Source: Aggregatilineales bacterium
GTDB lineage: Bacteria; Chloroflexota; Anaerolineae; Aggregatilineales; Phototrophicaceae
Assembly (NCBI GenBank): GCA_030834905.1
Contig: JAUQWZ010000003.1
Coordinates: 182,194 to 246,193 of the forward strand
DNA length: 64,000 bases
Direction: 5' to 3'
The notes beneath the pieces were generated by a model. It made no database searches. It was given only the letters and a program-made list of their open reading frames with translations, and was not told where the DNA came from. The position numbers and the translations under genes are program-made. Below, piece by piece: positions 43,725-52,100 of the stretch (position 1 is its first letter; each line of letters opens with the position of its first letter).

Positions 43725-44735
43725 ATGAAACAGAAACTGCTGATTCTGATCCTGCTGTCGCTGCTGGCGGCGCTGCCCATCCACGCGCAGAACATTGAAG
43801 ACTGCCAGACCGAAGCGCCAGTTGAAGATTATAATGCGGTCGTCGAAGCCTGCACCGAATGGCTCGAAGCGGAACCGCTGAACCGGGATGCCTATTTCTT
43901 TCGCGCCTACGCGCTGACCGAGCTGGGCAGCTATGAGGCGTCGATTATCGATTACAGCAAGTATCTGTTCATTGATCCCAAGAACGCGATTGCCTACAAC
44001 AACCGCGCCTATGCCTATGAATTACTCGGCGATATGGAGACGGCGATTCTGGATTACAGCCGCGCCCTGCTCGCCGATCCCAGCTATACGCGGGCGTTGA
44101 TCAACCGCGCCTACGCCTATTCAAATATCCAGGACTACGAGAGCGCCACTGCCGACGCGCAGCGGCTCGCCGAACTGACGCCTGAAGACTCCTTCAGCTA
44201 CGAGCTTCTCGGCAGCATCGCTCTCGATCAGAACGACTACGCCGCCGCCGCTGACGCCTATACTAGCGCCATCGAGCTGGCACCCGCCGAAGCCAACGGC
44301 TATCTGGGGCGTGGTTTCGCGTTCTGGTCGGCGGGCGATTACGAGGCGGCAGCGCCGGATTATCTGGCGTGGGTGAATCTGACCGCGCCGACTTCAGAGG
44401 ATGTTGATCCGGCGGATGCGGTCGAGCCGTTCACCGTCATGCTGGCAGACGGCACACACTACCGTCTGGAAATCGAAGCCGAAGCCGGGCAAGTCCTTTC
44501 AGTGACGGCTGTCGCCCGGCAGGAAACCATCGATCCGGTGCTCATCCTGCTCGATGGCGCTGGTCAGGCGATCACGATGGACGATGACAGCGGCGGCGGT
44601 CTGGGCGCGGTTGACGCGGTGATTGCCGACTACGAACTGCCAGATGACGGCAGCTATACGCTCATCATCGGCTATGCTGGCGGTGGGTCGAATGGCGGCG
44701 TGCGCGTGGACGTGCGCCTGAACGACGCGCAGTGA
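43725..44735 (+). CDS. secreted TPR protein with C-terminal PPC-like domain
   Basis: 336 residues. A signal peptide (MKQKLLILILLSLLAALPIHAQ) is followed by about five TPR units (DAYFFRAYALTELGSYEASIIDYSKYL, IAYNNRAYAYELLGDMETAILDYSRAL, and on). The last 110 residues resemble a pre-peptidase C-terminal beta domain (YRLEIEAEAGQVLSVTAVA, then DPVLILLDGAGQ, YTLIIGYA). GAGGGAGA precedes the ATG. Probably a scaffold at the cell surface. Confidence 0.85.
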   Translation: MKQKLLILILLSLLAALPIHAQNIEDCQTEAPVEDYNAVVEACTEWLEAEPLNRDAYFFRAYALTELGSYEASIIDYSKYLFIDPKNAIAYNNRAYAYELLGDMETAILDYSRALLADPSYTRALINRAYAYSNIQDYESATADAQRLAELTPEDSFSYELLGSIALDQNDYAAAADAYTSAIELAPAEANGYLGRGFAFWSAGDYEAAAPDYLAWVNLTAPTSEDVDPADAVEPFTVMLADGTHYRLEIEAEAGQVLSVTAVARQETIDPVLILLDGAGQAITMDDDSGGGLGAVDAVIADYELPDDGSYTLIIGYAGGGSNGGVRVDVRLNDAQ

Positions 44736-44761
44736 GGAATGCTGGAATTTTCAATTGATCG

Positions 44762-45757
44762 CTAACGCGCCAGCCCCATAATCAGCAGATCGAGCGCCAG
44801 CACCGGCTCGATGCCTCCGGTCTTCATCCTGACGTCATAGTCGTGCAGCGTCCGGTAAATCGTCTCCAACTGCTCGATAGTGAAGCGCCGCGATTGGTTC
44901 GCCATCTTCTCGGCGGCGAACGGGTGTGCGCCAATGGCGCGGGCAATCTCGTTTTTATCGCGCGAGCCGCCGGACGCCAGATGCTCTTTGGTAAGCAGCA
45001 GCAGCCGAAACTGCCGGATGATCATACCGAACAGCGAAAAGATGTCTTCCTGCTGATCGAGCAGCCGGTGCGCCAGCGCCGCCGCCGCGCCAGCGCGTCC
45101 TTCTGCCAGCGCGTCCACCATCTGAAACAGGTTGGCTTCGGCGACGTAGGGTGTGAGCAGCATCACGTCGTCTTCGGTGATGGCACGTTCGCTATTGACG
45201 TAGCTGATCAGCTTGATCAGTTCGTTATCCGCCCGGCGCATATCCGCCCCGGTCACGCTGGCGAGCGCGTCGGCGGCGCGAGACTCGATTTCAACGCCGT
45301 GGGCGGCAGCCCGTTTGACGATCCAGTCTTTGCTGTTTGACGGTGCCATATAGGTTTTTTCAAAGCCGCCGCCGTCTTTATCGCGCGCTTTCTTGACAAC
45401 TGCGTTGGTGTCGGACAGCTTCGAGCGCTCGATCAGGATCAGCCGCGTCCATTCCGGCAGTTGAGAAAGCTGCTCAAGCAGCAGTTGGGCGGCTTTCTTG
45501 CCGGTTTCGCCCGCGCCCCGTCGCGAGATATGCGTGACCAGATCTTTGACAATGATCAGGCGCTTATCCGCCAGAAAGGGGTATGCCATCGCCGCGCCCA
45601 GAATTTCGGTGACCGGCGTGGTCGTGCCATCGTATTCGGCGGTGTTCAGCCCGGCGTTCGGGTTGTCGCTGAATTTGGCGACCAGGCGACCGACTTCCTC
45701 TTCGATTCGAAGCTCGTCGTCGCCGTGAAAGAGGTAGAAGGTAGGAGATGTGGACAT
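44762..45757 (-). CDS. holA: DNA polymerase III subunit delta
   Basis: 331 residues. Clamp-loader subunit that opens the beta sliding clamp. It has the usual opening FYLFHGDDELRIEEEVGRLV, the AAA+-like first domain without a P-loop (AMAYPFLADKRLIIVKDLV), RADNELIKLISYV, and the C-terminal helical collar (HPFAAEKMANQSRRFTIEQLETIYRTLHDYDVRMKTG) typical of HolA. The second ATG (MSTSP, at 45757) is preferred. It is convergent with the TPR-PPC gene. Confidence 0.93.
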   Translation of the reverse strand: MSTSPTFYLFHGDDELRIEEEVGRLVAKFSDNPNAGLNTAEYDGTTTPVTEILGAAMAYPFLADKRLIIVKDLVTHISRRGAGETGKKAAQLLLEQLSQLPEWTRLILIERSKLSDTNAVVKKARDKDGGGFEKTYMAPSNSKDWIVKRAAAHGVEIESRAADALASVTGADMRRADNELIKLISYVNSERAITEDDVMLLTPYVAEANLFQMVDALAEGRAGAAAALAHRLLDQQEDIFSLFGMIIRQFRLLLLTKEHLASGGSRDKNEIARAIGAHPFAAEKMANQSRRFTIEQLETIYRTLHDYDVRMKTGGIEPVLALDLLIMGLAR

Positions 45758-45763
45758 AAACAA

Positions 45764-45912
45764 GTACCGAGTGCTGAGTGATGCGTACTGAGCTAAAGAG
45801 CCAAAATGCAGGCTCGGAGTCGTTCCGAGCCTAAAAAGAGTTGGTGTGATTTCACTGTTGATGCCTCACTTTCAGTTTCCCCTACTCAGTACTCAGTACT
45901 CGGTACGCTCTG
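45764..45912. repeat. nested inverted repeat (GTACCGAGTGCTGAG arms, GGCTCGG stem)
   Basis: The outer arms GTACCGAGTGCTGAGTGATGCGTACTGAG and CTCAGTACTCAGTACTCGGTAC are complementary. Inside, AGGCTCGG-AGTCGTT-CCGAGCCT (45810-45832) is a perfect 8-bp stem. The same 'ACTCAGTACTCAG' sequence type occurs at 536-556. On the minus strand the inner stem is followed by GCATTTTGG and could end the DUF6391-like transcript. Confidence 0.72.
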
Positions 45913-46473
45913 TCAGCTTGACCGCGTGACGACGCGATGGACGGTCATCGGCTCGCTGCTGAAAGGCAGCCGAATCTGTTCGCGCCGGATGCTGACAATC
46001 GTCAAATCCTGCGGATCGCCGTCGGTGGTGATGTGCCGCTGGAGCGAGCTGCCAAGCGGCTGCGAAAAGAGGATGGCTGCCATGACCAGCGCCATCACCG
46101 CCGGCATCCGGTTCCAGGCGTCCCTGCGGCTGGTGCCGGTGAAGCCGAGCATCGCCGCCGAGGTGGTGAGCAGCCCGGTGGTGACCAGATTGGTGCCGCA
46201 GTTGGGGTGAACCGCCAGATGGTGCTCGCCGCCGCGCATCCGCCGCAGCGCTTCATTAACGGCAGATTCGACCATTTCCGTAGGCGCTTCACCCATCAGA
46301 ATAAAGCCGGAATCGGTACTGCGTCCCGCCATGCGAAGGTTCCGCATCCGATCAGACAGTATGTGGATGGTCGCGTGTTCCAAGCCGTGATTGCGCCGCG
46401 TTCGGCGCACGACCGGCAGATCCAGCACCGGGCGGGCAAAATCAGCAAACTGCTCAATCATACTCTGCTGCAT
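45913..46473 (-). CDS. DUF6391-like protein
   Basis: 186 residues. The marks are RRTRRNHGLEHATIHIL near residue 25, RMRGGEHHLAVHPNCGTN, and one or two hydrophobic helices (TGLLTTSAAMLGF and VMALVMAAILFSQPLG). The conserved His-rich HGLEHATIH and HLAVHPNCG suggest a metal site. The family is of unknown function and the assignment is from memory. Start MQQSM or the Met four codons on. Confidence 0.7.
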   Translation of the reverse strand: MQQSMIEQFADFARPVLDLPVVRRTRRNHGLEHATIHILSDRMRNLRMAGRSTDSGFILMGEAPTEMVESAVNEALRRMRGGEHHLAVHPNCGTNLVTTGLLTTSAAMLGFTGTSRRDAWNRMPAVMALVMAAILFSQPLGSSLQRHITTDGDPQDLTIVSIRREQIRLPFSSEPMTVHRVVTRSS

Positions 46474-46550
46474 GTATCAGGTCCTGTAAGCCTGCGTGTA
46501 GCGTAACTGTAACACATCTCATTCCCACTGAAAACCCGACTACAGCCCTA

Positions 46551-46633
46551 CGGGAATGGGGAAAATCGCGGTGACAGTGGGTTTAAACCCACCGTCAAGA
46601 CGGCTGCTGTATCCTTACAATTCCCCACTCCCG
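46551..46633. repeat. two-layer inverted repeat with GTGGGTTTAAACCCAC core
   Basis: The outer arms CGGGAATGGGGAA and TTCCCCACTCCCG match with one mismatch. The inner GTGGGTTTAAACCCAC (46577-46592) is a perfect 16-bp palindrome. It has the same architecture as the element at 54385. Confidence 0.78.
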
Positions 46634-46743
46634 CCCTACGGCGCGGTAGGCGCTGGCGCAAAGTTGGGATACAATGAGAATAGAGTGTGCGCGAAGCATT
46701 GTGCGCTGTGTAACGTACCCTGATCTCAAGGAGATAGAGAAGA

Positions 46744-48087
46744 ATGCACTCATTAAAGAGACGAGCGTTATTGCTGGCGGCGGCGCTGCTGTTGGTGCTG
46801 CCGGTCGCAATTGCCGCGCAGTCGGCAGAAGACGGTGGCGCAATCGAGTTCGGTCAGACAGTTGAAGCTGAATTGACCGAGGATGTCGGTGCCCTGAATT
46901 ATGTCTTCACGGGCGAAGAAGGCGACTCGGTGGTGATTACGCTGATTGCCGAAGACTTCGACTGCTATCTGGTTCTGCTGGACGAAGATGGCGAGGAAAT
47001 TGCCTACGACGATGACAGCGCAGGCAGCCTTGACTCGCGTATCGGACCCTTCACGCTGCCCGCCGACGGTGAATACACTATCGTCGCTCAGAGCTACGCC
47101 TTCCGCAATGGCAACGGCTCTGATGACGGTGAATTCTCGGTCACGCTGGATAGGTTTGAAACCGAAGTGATCGAATACGGCGAGAACGTGTCCGGTTCGG
47201 TGACGTCCACCGCGCCGCAGGCGTTCTTCTCCTTCAGCGGGGCTGAAGGCGACAGCGTCATTATCCGCCTGTCGTCGGACGATTTCGACTCGTACCTCAC
47301 CCTGAGCGATCCGGACGGCTTTGACCTGATCACCAATGACGACGGTGGCGGCAGCCTGAACTCGCTCATCGGTCCTTATACGCTGCCCCAGACCGGGGAA
47401 TACGTCATCACGGCTTCCAGCCTCAGCGGCAGGTCGGCGGGCGATTATGAACTGAGCCTTGAGCGTGCCGAATTGGTGACGATCCAGTATGGCGACACGG
47501 TGACCGTCAACTTTGACGACAACAACACGGTGGCTTACTTCACGTTTGAAGGCAGCAACGGCGACGTTATCGACGTGCTGGTGGATGGCGACGTGGATAC
47601 CAACCTGGCGCTCAATGACATCTACAACTATCAGCTGGCGTTTGACGAGGATGGCGGGCGGGGCAATAACCCTGAATTGACGGGCGTGCTGCTCAACCAG
47701 TCCGGCACTTACACGCTGGCGCTGCAAGCACCGTTTGGCGGCGAGGGCAGCGTTGAACTGGAACTGATTCGCGGTGAAGTCCCCTCCCTGAACGACGGCG
47801 CTCAATCGCTGTCATTCAGCTCATCGCAGACCACCCGCACAGCCGTCTACACGGGTGAAGCGGGTGAAGTCGTCCGTATTACCGTCGAGGTGGTCAGTGG
47901 TGATGTTGCGTCACCCAGCATTGATATCTCGCAGAATGAGTTGTCGCTCGCGTATCTCAATGCCAGCACCGTAGGCGGCTTGAGCGCGATCTTCACCATC
48001 CCTGACGACGGCGACGTGATCTTCAATATCTCGGAATACAGCTACAGCAACGTGGTGTTGGACGTTGCGATTTCCTCGGCAGAGTAA
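46744..48087 (+). CDS. secreted protein of three PPC-like domains
   Basis: 447 residues. A signal peptide (LLLAAALLLVLPVAIAAQ) is followed by repeated pre-peptidase C-terminal beta units of the form EFGQTVEAELTE...YVFTGEEGDSVVITLIAEDFDCYLVLLDEDG, EYGENVSGSVTS...FSFSGAEGDSVIIRLSSDDFDSYLTLSDPDG and QYGDTVTVNFDD...FTFEGSNGDVIDVLVDG. DDDSAGSLDSRIGPFTLPADGEYTIVAQS-type loops may bind calcium. No enzyme domain is present, so a surface or matrix role is likely. AAGGAG precedes the ATG. Confidence 0.85.
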   Translation: MHSLKRRALLLAAALLLVLPVAIAAQSAEDGGAIEFGQTVEAELTEDVGALNYVFTGEEGDSVVITLIAEDFDCYLVLLDEDGEEIAYDDDSAGSLDSRIGPFTLPADGEYTIVAQSYAFRNGNGSDDGEFSVTLDRFETEVIEYGENVSGSVTSTAPQAFFSFSGAEGDSVIIRLSSDDFDSYLTLSDPDGFDLITNDDGGGSLNSLIGPYTLPQTGEYVITASSLSGRSAGDYELSLERAELVTIQYGDTVTVNFDDNNTVAYFTFEGSNGDVIDVLVDGDVDTNLALNDIYNYQLAFDEDGGRGNNPELTGVLLNQSGTYTLALQAPFGGEGSVELELIRGEVPSLNDGAQSLSFSSSQTTRTAVYTGEAGEVVRITVEVVSGDVASPSIDISQNELSLAYLNASTVGGLSAIFTIPDDGDVIFNISEYSYSNVVLDVAISSAE

Positions 48088-48103
48088 CTGCTTAGAACCA
48101 GAA

Positions 48104-48127
48104 CGGGGCGTTCAATTGAACGCCCCG
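48104..48127. terminator. 24-bp perfect palindrome, probable terminator
   Basis: CGGGGCGTTCAA followed by its exact complement, 16 bases after the PPC gene stop, then CTTTC. It is in a convergent gap and could serve either strand. Confidence 0.7.
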
Positions 48128-48160
48128 CTTTCAACTTCCCACTTTGAACTTTTGACTCGA

Positions 48161-48943
48161 TCAGTACACGTCGGGGCGGCGGTCTTCAAAGACCGGAATT
48201 TTGGCGCGCACCACATCCACATAATCGACATCAATTTCGGCAGTTGCCAGCGTGGGCGTTTCGCCCACTTCGACGACGATTTTGCCCCACGGATCCACAA
48301 TCATCGAGTGACCGCCAAATACTTTGTCGCCCGTTTGACCGACCGAGTTGGTGGCGACGATGTAACACTGGTTCTCGATAGCGCGCGCCTGCAGCAGCGT
48401 TCGCCAGTGATCAACCCTCTCGATGGGCCATTCAGCGGGGATGATGATCATTTTCGCGCCCTGAACGGCATAGCGCCGGAACAGTTCGGGGAAACGGAGA
48501 TCGTAGCAGATGGCGATGCCAGTCGTACCCCAGGGCAGCTCCATCAGCAGCGGAGCAGCGCCCGGCTGAAGCCAGCGGTCTTCTTCCATCAGGCGGAACA
48601 GGTGGACTTTACGGTAGACGCCCATCATCCGCCCGTTAGGCGCGATAAAAGCGGCGCTGTTGGACACTTCCAGCCCGCGCTTTTCCAGCAGCGAGCCAAC
48701 GATGCTGATCCGGTTCTCGGTTGCCAGCGTCGCGACCATGGCGAAGACGCCGACGTTCAGCGGCGTGGCAAGCTCCCGGCTCTGGTCAAGCGCGTAGCCG
48801 GTTGACCACAATTCAGGGAAAACGATCAGGTGCGAGCCGCGTTTAGCAGCCTCGACGACCATTTCCTCTGCCGTTTTGCTGTTCTTGCGGACATCCCCCA
48901 AAGCGATGTTCATCTGCGCCAGACTGATGATGAGTTTTGCCAC
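48161..48943 (-). CDS. carbon-nitrogen hydrolase (nitrilase superfamily amidase)
   Basis: 260 residues with the Glu-Lys-Cys triad in order: LIVFPELWSTGY (Glu), GVYRKVHLFRLMEED (Lys), and GIAICYDLRFPELFRRYA (Cys). MAKLIISLAQMNIALGDVRKN fits the family opening. ATNSVGQTGDKVFGGHSMIVDPWGKIV resembles omega-amidase/Nit2-like members. The GTG at 48943 has GGAG 8 bases upstream; an earlier start would add 25 unsupported residues. Substrate not determinable. Confidence 0.9.
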   Translation of the reverse strand: MAKLIISLAQMNIALGDVRKNSKTAEEMVVEAAKRGSHLIVFPELWSTGYALDQSRELATPLNVGVFAMVATLATENRISIVGSLLEKRGLEVSNSAAFIAPNGRMMGVYRKVHLFRLMEEDRWLQPGAAPLLMELPWGTTGIAICYDLRFPELFRRYAVQGAKMIIIPAEWPIERVDHWRTLLQARAIENQCYIVATNSVGQTGDKVFGGHSMIVDPWGKIVVEVGETPTLATAEIDVDYVDVVRAKIPVFEDRRPDVY

Positions 48944-49030
48944 GATGTCTGCTCCAGTACAGTGTGCTTTCGACCTGTTTGACTGTAGAGGTACAGCAGA
49001 ACGCGCTGTACGCACCAATTCTATAAAAGT

Positions 49031-49573
49031 TCAGACCCCGCGCCAATCAATCACCGCCGCCTGCTCGCGCCAGAGTCTGGCAATGCTTTCGGTGATCTGC
49101 TGCTCGTTGAGATAGGAGGTGTCCAGTTCGGTCACGCCTTCGCGTCCCCGGATCGCCCACTCGCGCCGCAGCGTTCCGACAGCCAGATCGCGTTCGCGCG
49201 GGTTGTGGAAGCGCGCGCCCAGCGACAAATGCAGCCGCTGAAGCACCGCGTCAATGGTAGCGACCAGACAGATGATCGGACCGGTGGCGCGCAGGCGGTC
49301 ATAGCCGCCCCGCAGCAGCGTTTGCCCACCCATGTGAATGACCGTTCCCCGGTAGAGTACCATTTCGTCCAGTAGTTCGCCTTCCAGTGTTTTCAGGCGG
49401 GCTTCCCCGAACAGCGCCCGCACTTCCTCACCCGGCATGTCGGCGTGTGCTTCGAGGCGGGAGGCAAAGTCCACGAAGGGCGTTCGCAGGTATTCAGCCG
49501 TGTGTCGCGCAACCTGTAACTGCTCAGGTCCGATGTACCCCGTGAGGATGAGGTTCTTATCGACTGAAAGCAT
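49031..49573 (-). CDS. shikimate-kinase-like protein with degenerate P-loop
   Basis: 180 residues with the fold pattern of shikimate kinase: MLSVDKNLILTGYIG, TAEYLRTPFVDFASRLEAHADMPGEEVRALFGEARLKTLE, then TVIHMGGQTLL and GPIICLVATIDAVLQRL, and an RERDLAVGTLRREW lid-like part. The Walker A segment, GxxGSGKS/T in true kinases, reads GYIGPEQLQ, without Gly-Lys-Ser. ATP use by the normal mechanism is unlikely, so this is probably a binding or regulatory derivative. The start overlaps the HAD gene stop (TAATG), so the two are translationally coupled. Confidence 0.72.
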   Translation of the reverse strand: MLSVDKNLILTGYIGPEQLQVARHTAEYLRTPFVDFASRLEAHADMPGEEVRALFGEARLKTLEGELLDEMVLYRGTVIHMGGQTLLRGGYDRLRATGPIICLVATIDAVLQRLHLSLGARFHNPRERDLAVGTLRREWAIRGREGVTELDTSYLNEQQITESIARLWREQAAVIDWRGV

Positions 49574-50337
49574 TACCTGCGCCAGCCGGGAAACCATGCG
49601 TCAAGCAGCGGGGGAAGCTCGGTCAGCTTCCTGATCATGGCGTCCGGAACGATTGAGCCGCCCAGCCTGGACTGCGAACGGCGCGTCTCGCGCAGCACCG
49701 CCAGCAAGCCCGCCGCCTGCGCCCCGACGATATCGGCTTCTACGTCGTCGCCAACGAACACCGTCTCGTCGGCTTTGACGCCGCAGCAGTTCAGCGCCGC
49801 CTGAAAAATCGCCGGATGCGGCTTAAGATAGCCCACGTCGGCAGCCGAAATGCGGCAGTCGGGGAAAAATTCGAGGATACCGTGAGTCTGAATTTCGATA
49901 TCGCGCAGCCACATCGGCTGGTAGGCATTGGTGACGATGCCGACCTTGATGCCGTTTTCGTGCAGCAGATTCAGCACGTCAGGAGTTTCCGGGAACATCG
50001 TCGTGCCTTCAGCCGCTTCCCACTGGTAAGCTTCGAGGCAGCGGCGCGCGTCAACCGCGCTTGCCGGCACGCCAAAGGCGACGGCGCACTCGACCAGGAT
50101 GCTGCCTAAATGCGGCGCGCGCAGGCTGGTGGTCGCCGCCGCCCAGGCAGTCATGCTGCGGTTGCGAAATTCGGCAGCGAAGGCTTGTCCATCCGGCAGG
50201 TCGTGTCCTTCAGAGCGCAGGTAGCTGACCACATTCTCCAGATGGCGGGCTTCCAGAGTCGCCCAATCGGACGAAAAGCCACTCCAGTCAAGGAGCGTGT
50301 CGTCTAAATCGAAGAGGACTGCTTTTAACTTGCGCAA
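49573..50337 (-). CDS. HAD-superfamily hydrolase
   Basis: 254 residues of the subfamily I phosphatase type: LFDLDDTLLDW (nucleophile and acid Asp), IVTNAYQP (motif II), a Lys in VGYLKPHPAIFQAAL (motif III) and VFVGDDVEADIVGAQAAG (motif IV). A helical cap (residues about 20-100) follows motif I. Start is TTG. The substrate is unknown. Coupling to the shikimate-kinase-like gene hints at a shared small-molecule pathway. Confidence 0.9.
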   Translation of the reverse strand: MRKLKAVLFDLDDTLLDWSGFSSDWATLEARHLENVVSYLRSEGHDLPDGQAFAAEFRNRSMTAWAAATTSLRAPHLGSILVECAVAFGVPASAVDARRCLEAYQWEAAEGTTMFPETPDVLNLLHENGIKVGIVTNAYQPMWLRDIEIQTHGILEFFPDCRISAADVGYLKPHPAIFQAALNCCGVKADETVFVGDDVEADIVGAQAAGLLAVLRETRRSQSRLGGSIVPDAMIRKLTELPPLLDAWFPGWRR

Positions 50338-50402
50338 GGCTCAATCTATCCGAAATCTATGACGGAAAACCGATTCCGTCGTGAAAATCAAAGGCAGCGC
50401 CA

Positions 50403-51329
50403 CTAGGACACGACCTGCTCTTGCGCGCGCCATGTCAGCAGCAGGTCGTCAATGCCCTGGCGATAGGAAGGGAAGCGCGGCGACCAGCCCAACTGTTCCT
50501 GGGCTGCCGCGTTATCAACATGGGAATCCAGGTTCATGATGGCGAGCTGTGGTTTTGACAGCCTGCCGCGCAGGAAGGGCAGCCCGCCTGAGAGCGAAAA
50601 CCCCTGGCTTTGAGCGAAATGGCGCAGGAACTCCGCCGGGGATGCTGGCTGGTCGTCCACGATGTTGAGGACTGCGCCCGCCGGACGGCGCAGCATTGCC
50701 AGGACGACAGCGGTGGCGGCGTCAACCGCATAGACCCAGTTGGCGTGAGTGTCGTTACTGCCGGTGCGCATGGGACGCCCCAGCTTGAGCGCGGCGCGAA
50801 TCACGCCCAGTTCCGACGAATCAGCGCCGTAGAGGAAACCGAATCGCAGCACACAGGCGGGCACGTCGCCTTTGAGCGCGGCGCGTTCGGCTGCCCGTAT
50901 CCACCGCAGCAGCGCGGCGGCATCGTCGGCGTGCGCGTCGGCGAAGGCATAGCTGGTGTGGACGACGAACTCGATATTCGCCTCCAGCGCGGCGTCCATC
51001 AGGGCGGCGGTCGCATCGGCGAGTCGCTCGTCAATCTGAGCCGGATACTGGGGCAGATGGTTAGCGGACTGCGGCGCGAGGTTGAGGACGACTTTGGCGC
51101 TGGCAGCCTGAATGGCGCTGCGAAGCTCACCGGCGCGATAAAGATCGGGATAGGCGGGCAAGCCGCCATCAGCGCGAACTTTGACCGCGTCGGCGCTGCT
51201 GCTGACCGCGCCGGTCACCTGATGTCCGGCGGCGACCAACTGGCGCGTCACCTCGCGTCCCAGCGGGCTGACTGCCCCGGTGATAAACACGCTCGTTGGA
51301 GTGGTGGTAGTGATCTGCGTATCGGTCAT
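50403..51329 (-). CDS. NAD(P)-dependent epimerase/dehydratase (extended SDR)
   Basis: 308 residues. The Rossmann loop VFITGAVSPLGREVTRQLVAAGHQVTG is at the N-terminus; the middle has a FVVHTSYAFAD strand where the active-site Ser is expected, with a Tyr close by rather than the classical YxxxK. CVLRFGFLYGA follows. The missing clear YxxxK makes catalysis less certain. The ATG at 51329 follows GAGAGA; an earlier start would add 11 residues. Confidence 0.82.
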   Translation of the reverse strand: MTDTQITTTTPTSVFITGAVSPLGREVTRQLVAAGHQVTGAVSSSADAVKVRADGGLPAYPDLYRAGELRSAIQAASAKVVLNLAPQSANHLPQYPAQIDERLADATAALMDAALEANIEFVVHTSYAFADAHADDAAALLRWIRAAERAALKGDVPACVLRFGFLYGADSSELGVIRAALKLGRPMRTGSNDTHANWVYAVDAATAVVLAMLRRPAGAVLNIVDDQPASPAEFLRHFAQSQGFSLSGGLPFLRGRLSKPQLAIMNLDSHVDNAAAQEQLGWSPRFPSYRQGIDDLLLTWRAQEQVVS

Positions 51330-51437
51330 AGTGTCTCTCGCTTGATGAAGCAGAATGCCCACATTATGCCATTTTGTGAAAGGGGTATCAAATCTGAATA
51401 ATAACTAAACCTTTCCACTGCGTCAGTGCTTTCTGGC

Positions 51438-51443
51438 TATAAT
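51438..51443 (+). promoter_or_regulatory. TATAAT -10 box
   Basis: A perfect TATAAT in GGCTATAATGAG, 27 bases before the ATG at 51470. Confidence 0.6.
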
Positions 51444-51469
51444 GAGTTTGTAAGCCAATGGAGTTTGAT

Positions 51470-52042
51470 ATGACGGAACGGATCGGAACTTCTACTTTTA
51501 ACGCGCTGCGCAGCCTGGCGAACCGCTGGACGCTGAAAGCGCGTGAATTTGCCCGTGATGCCAAAAGCAGCGACAAGGGCGAGGCGACCGCCGCCTACAA
51601 TCGCGGGTTAGCCGAAGGCTATTACAAAGCTGCTGTCGAATTGGCGGAAGTCCTCAAGCATCAGGCGGAAGAGGCACAGGCGGGCGCAGCCGCGACTCCG
51701 GTGGCAGCGCCGCCAAACCCGCCGCCCGCTGCTCAACCGGCAGCGGCGATTCCGCCGCCAGCAGCCCCTGCCGCGCCCGCCGAGATGTACCTGCCGATTC
51801 CCCTCAACGAAGTGCTGATGATCCTCGAATATGCTGGAACCAATGCCCGCGACGTGAGCATGAACAAGCAGAACGTGTTCACCGCCGTCTTCTCGCGCTG
51901 GGAAAACCTGATGCCGCACGAGCGCGTGGAAAAGCTCAGGAAGGTGGATATGCGCCTGATCGTGCTCAACAACGGCAAGACCAAAGACACCAGCGATCCG
52001 TATGTCGAGTTCGCTTTCAAGGACATGAGCGCCGATCAGTGA
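51470..52042 (+). CDS. hypothetical protein with Ala/Pro linker
   Basis: 190 residues from the ATG at 51470, which has GGAG 8 bases upstream. The helical N-terminal domain (about 1-65, NRWTLKAREFARDAKSSDKGEATAAYNRGLAEGYYKAAVELAEVL) is joined to a C-terminal domain (about 105-190, NEVLMILEYAGTNARDVSMNKQNVFTAVFSRWENLMPHERVEKLRKVDMRLIVLNN) by a 35-residue Ala/Pro linker. No family recognised. Confidence 0.72.
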   Translation: MTERIGTSTFNALRSLANRWTLKAREFARDAKSSDKGEATAAYNRGLAEGYYKAAVELAEVLKHQAEEAQAGAAATPVAAPPNPPPAAQPAAAIPPPAAPAAPAEMYLPIPLNEVLMILEYAGTNARDVSMNKQNVFTAVFSRWENLMPHERVEKLRKVDMRLIVLNNGKTKDTSDPYVEFAFKDMSADQ

Positions 52043-52100
52043 TGCGCCGCCCCGCGCCAGCGCTGCCTGATCGCCAGCAGCACCAGCGTTCGGCATACGG

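Noticed and set aside
46768..47805. 345-codon minus-strand frame opposite the PPC protein
   Set aside because: No domain pattern; the plus strand has signal peptide, ribosome site and repeated PPC blocks.
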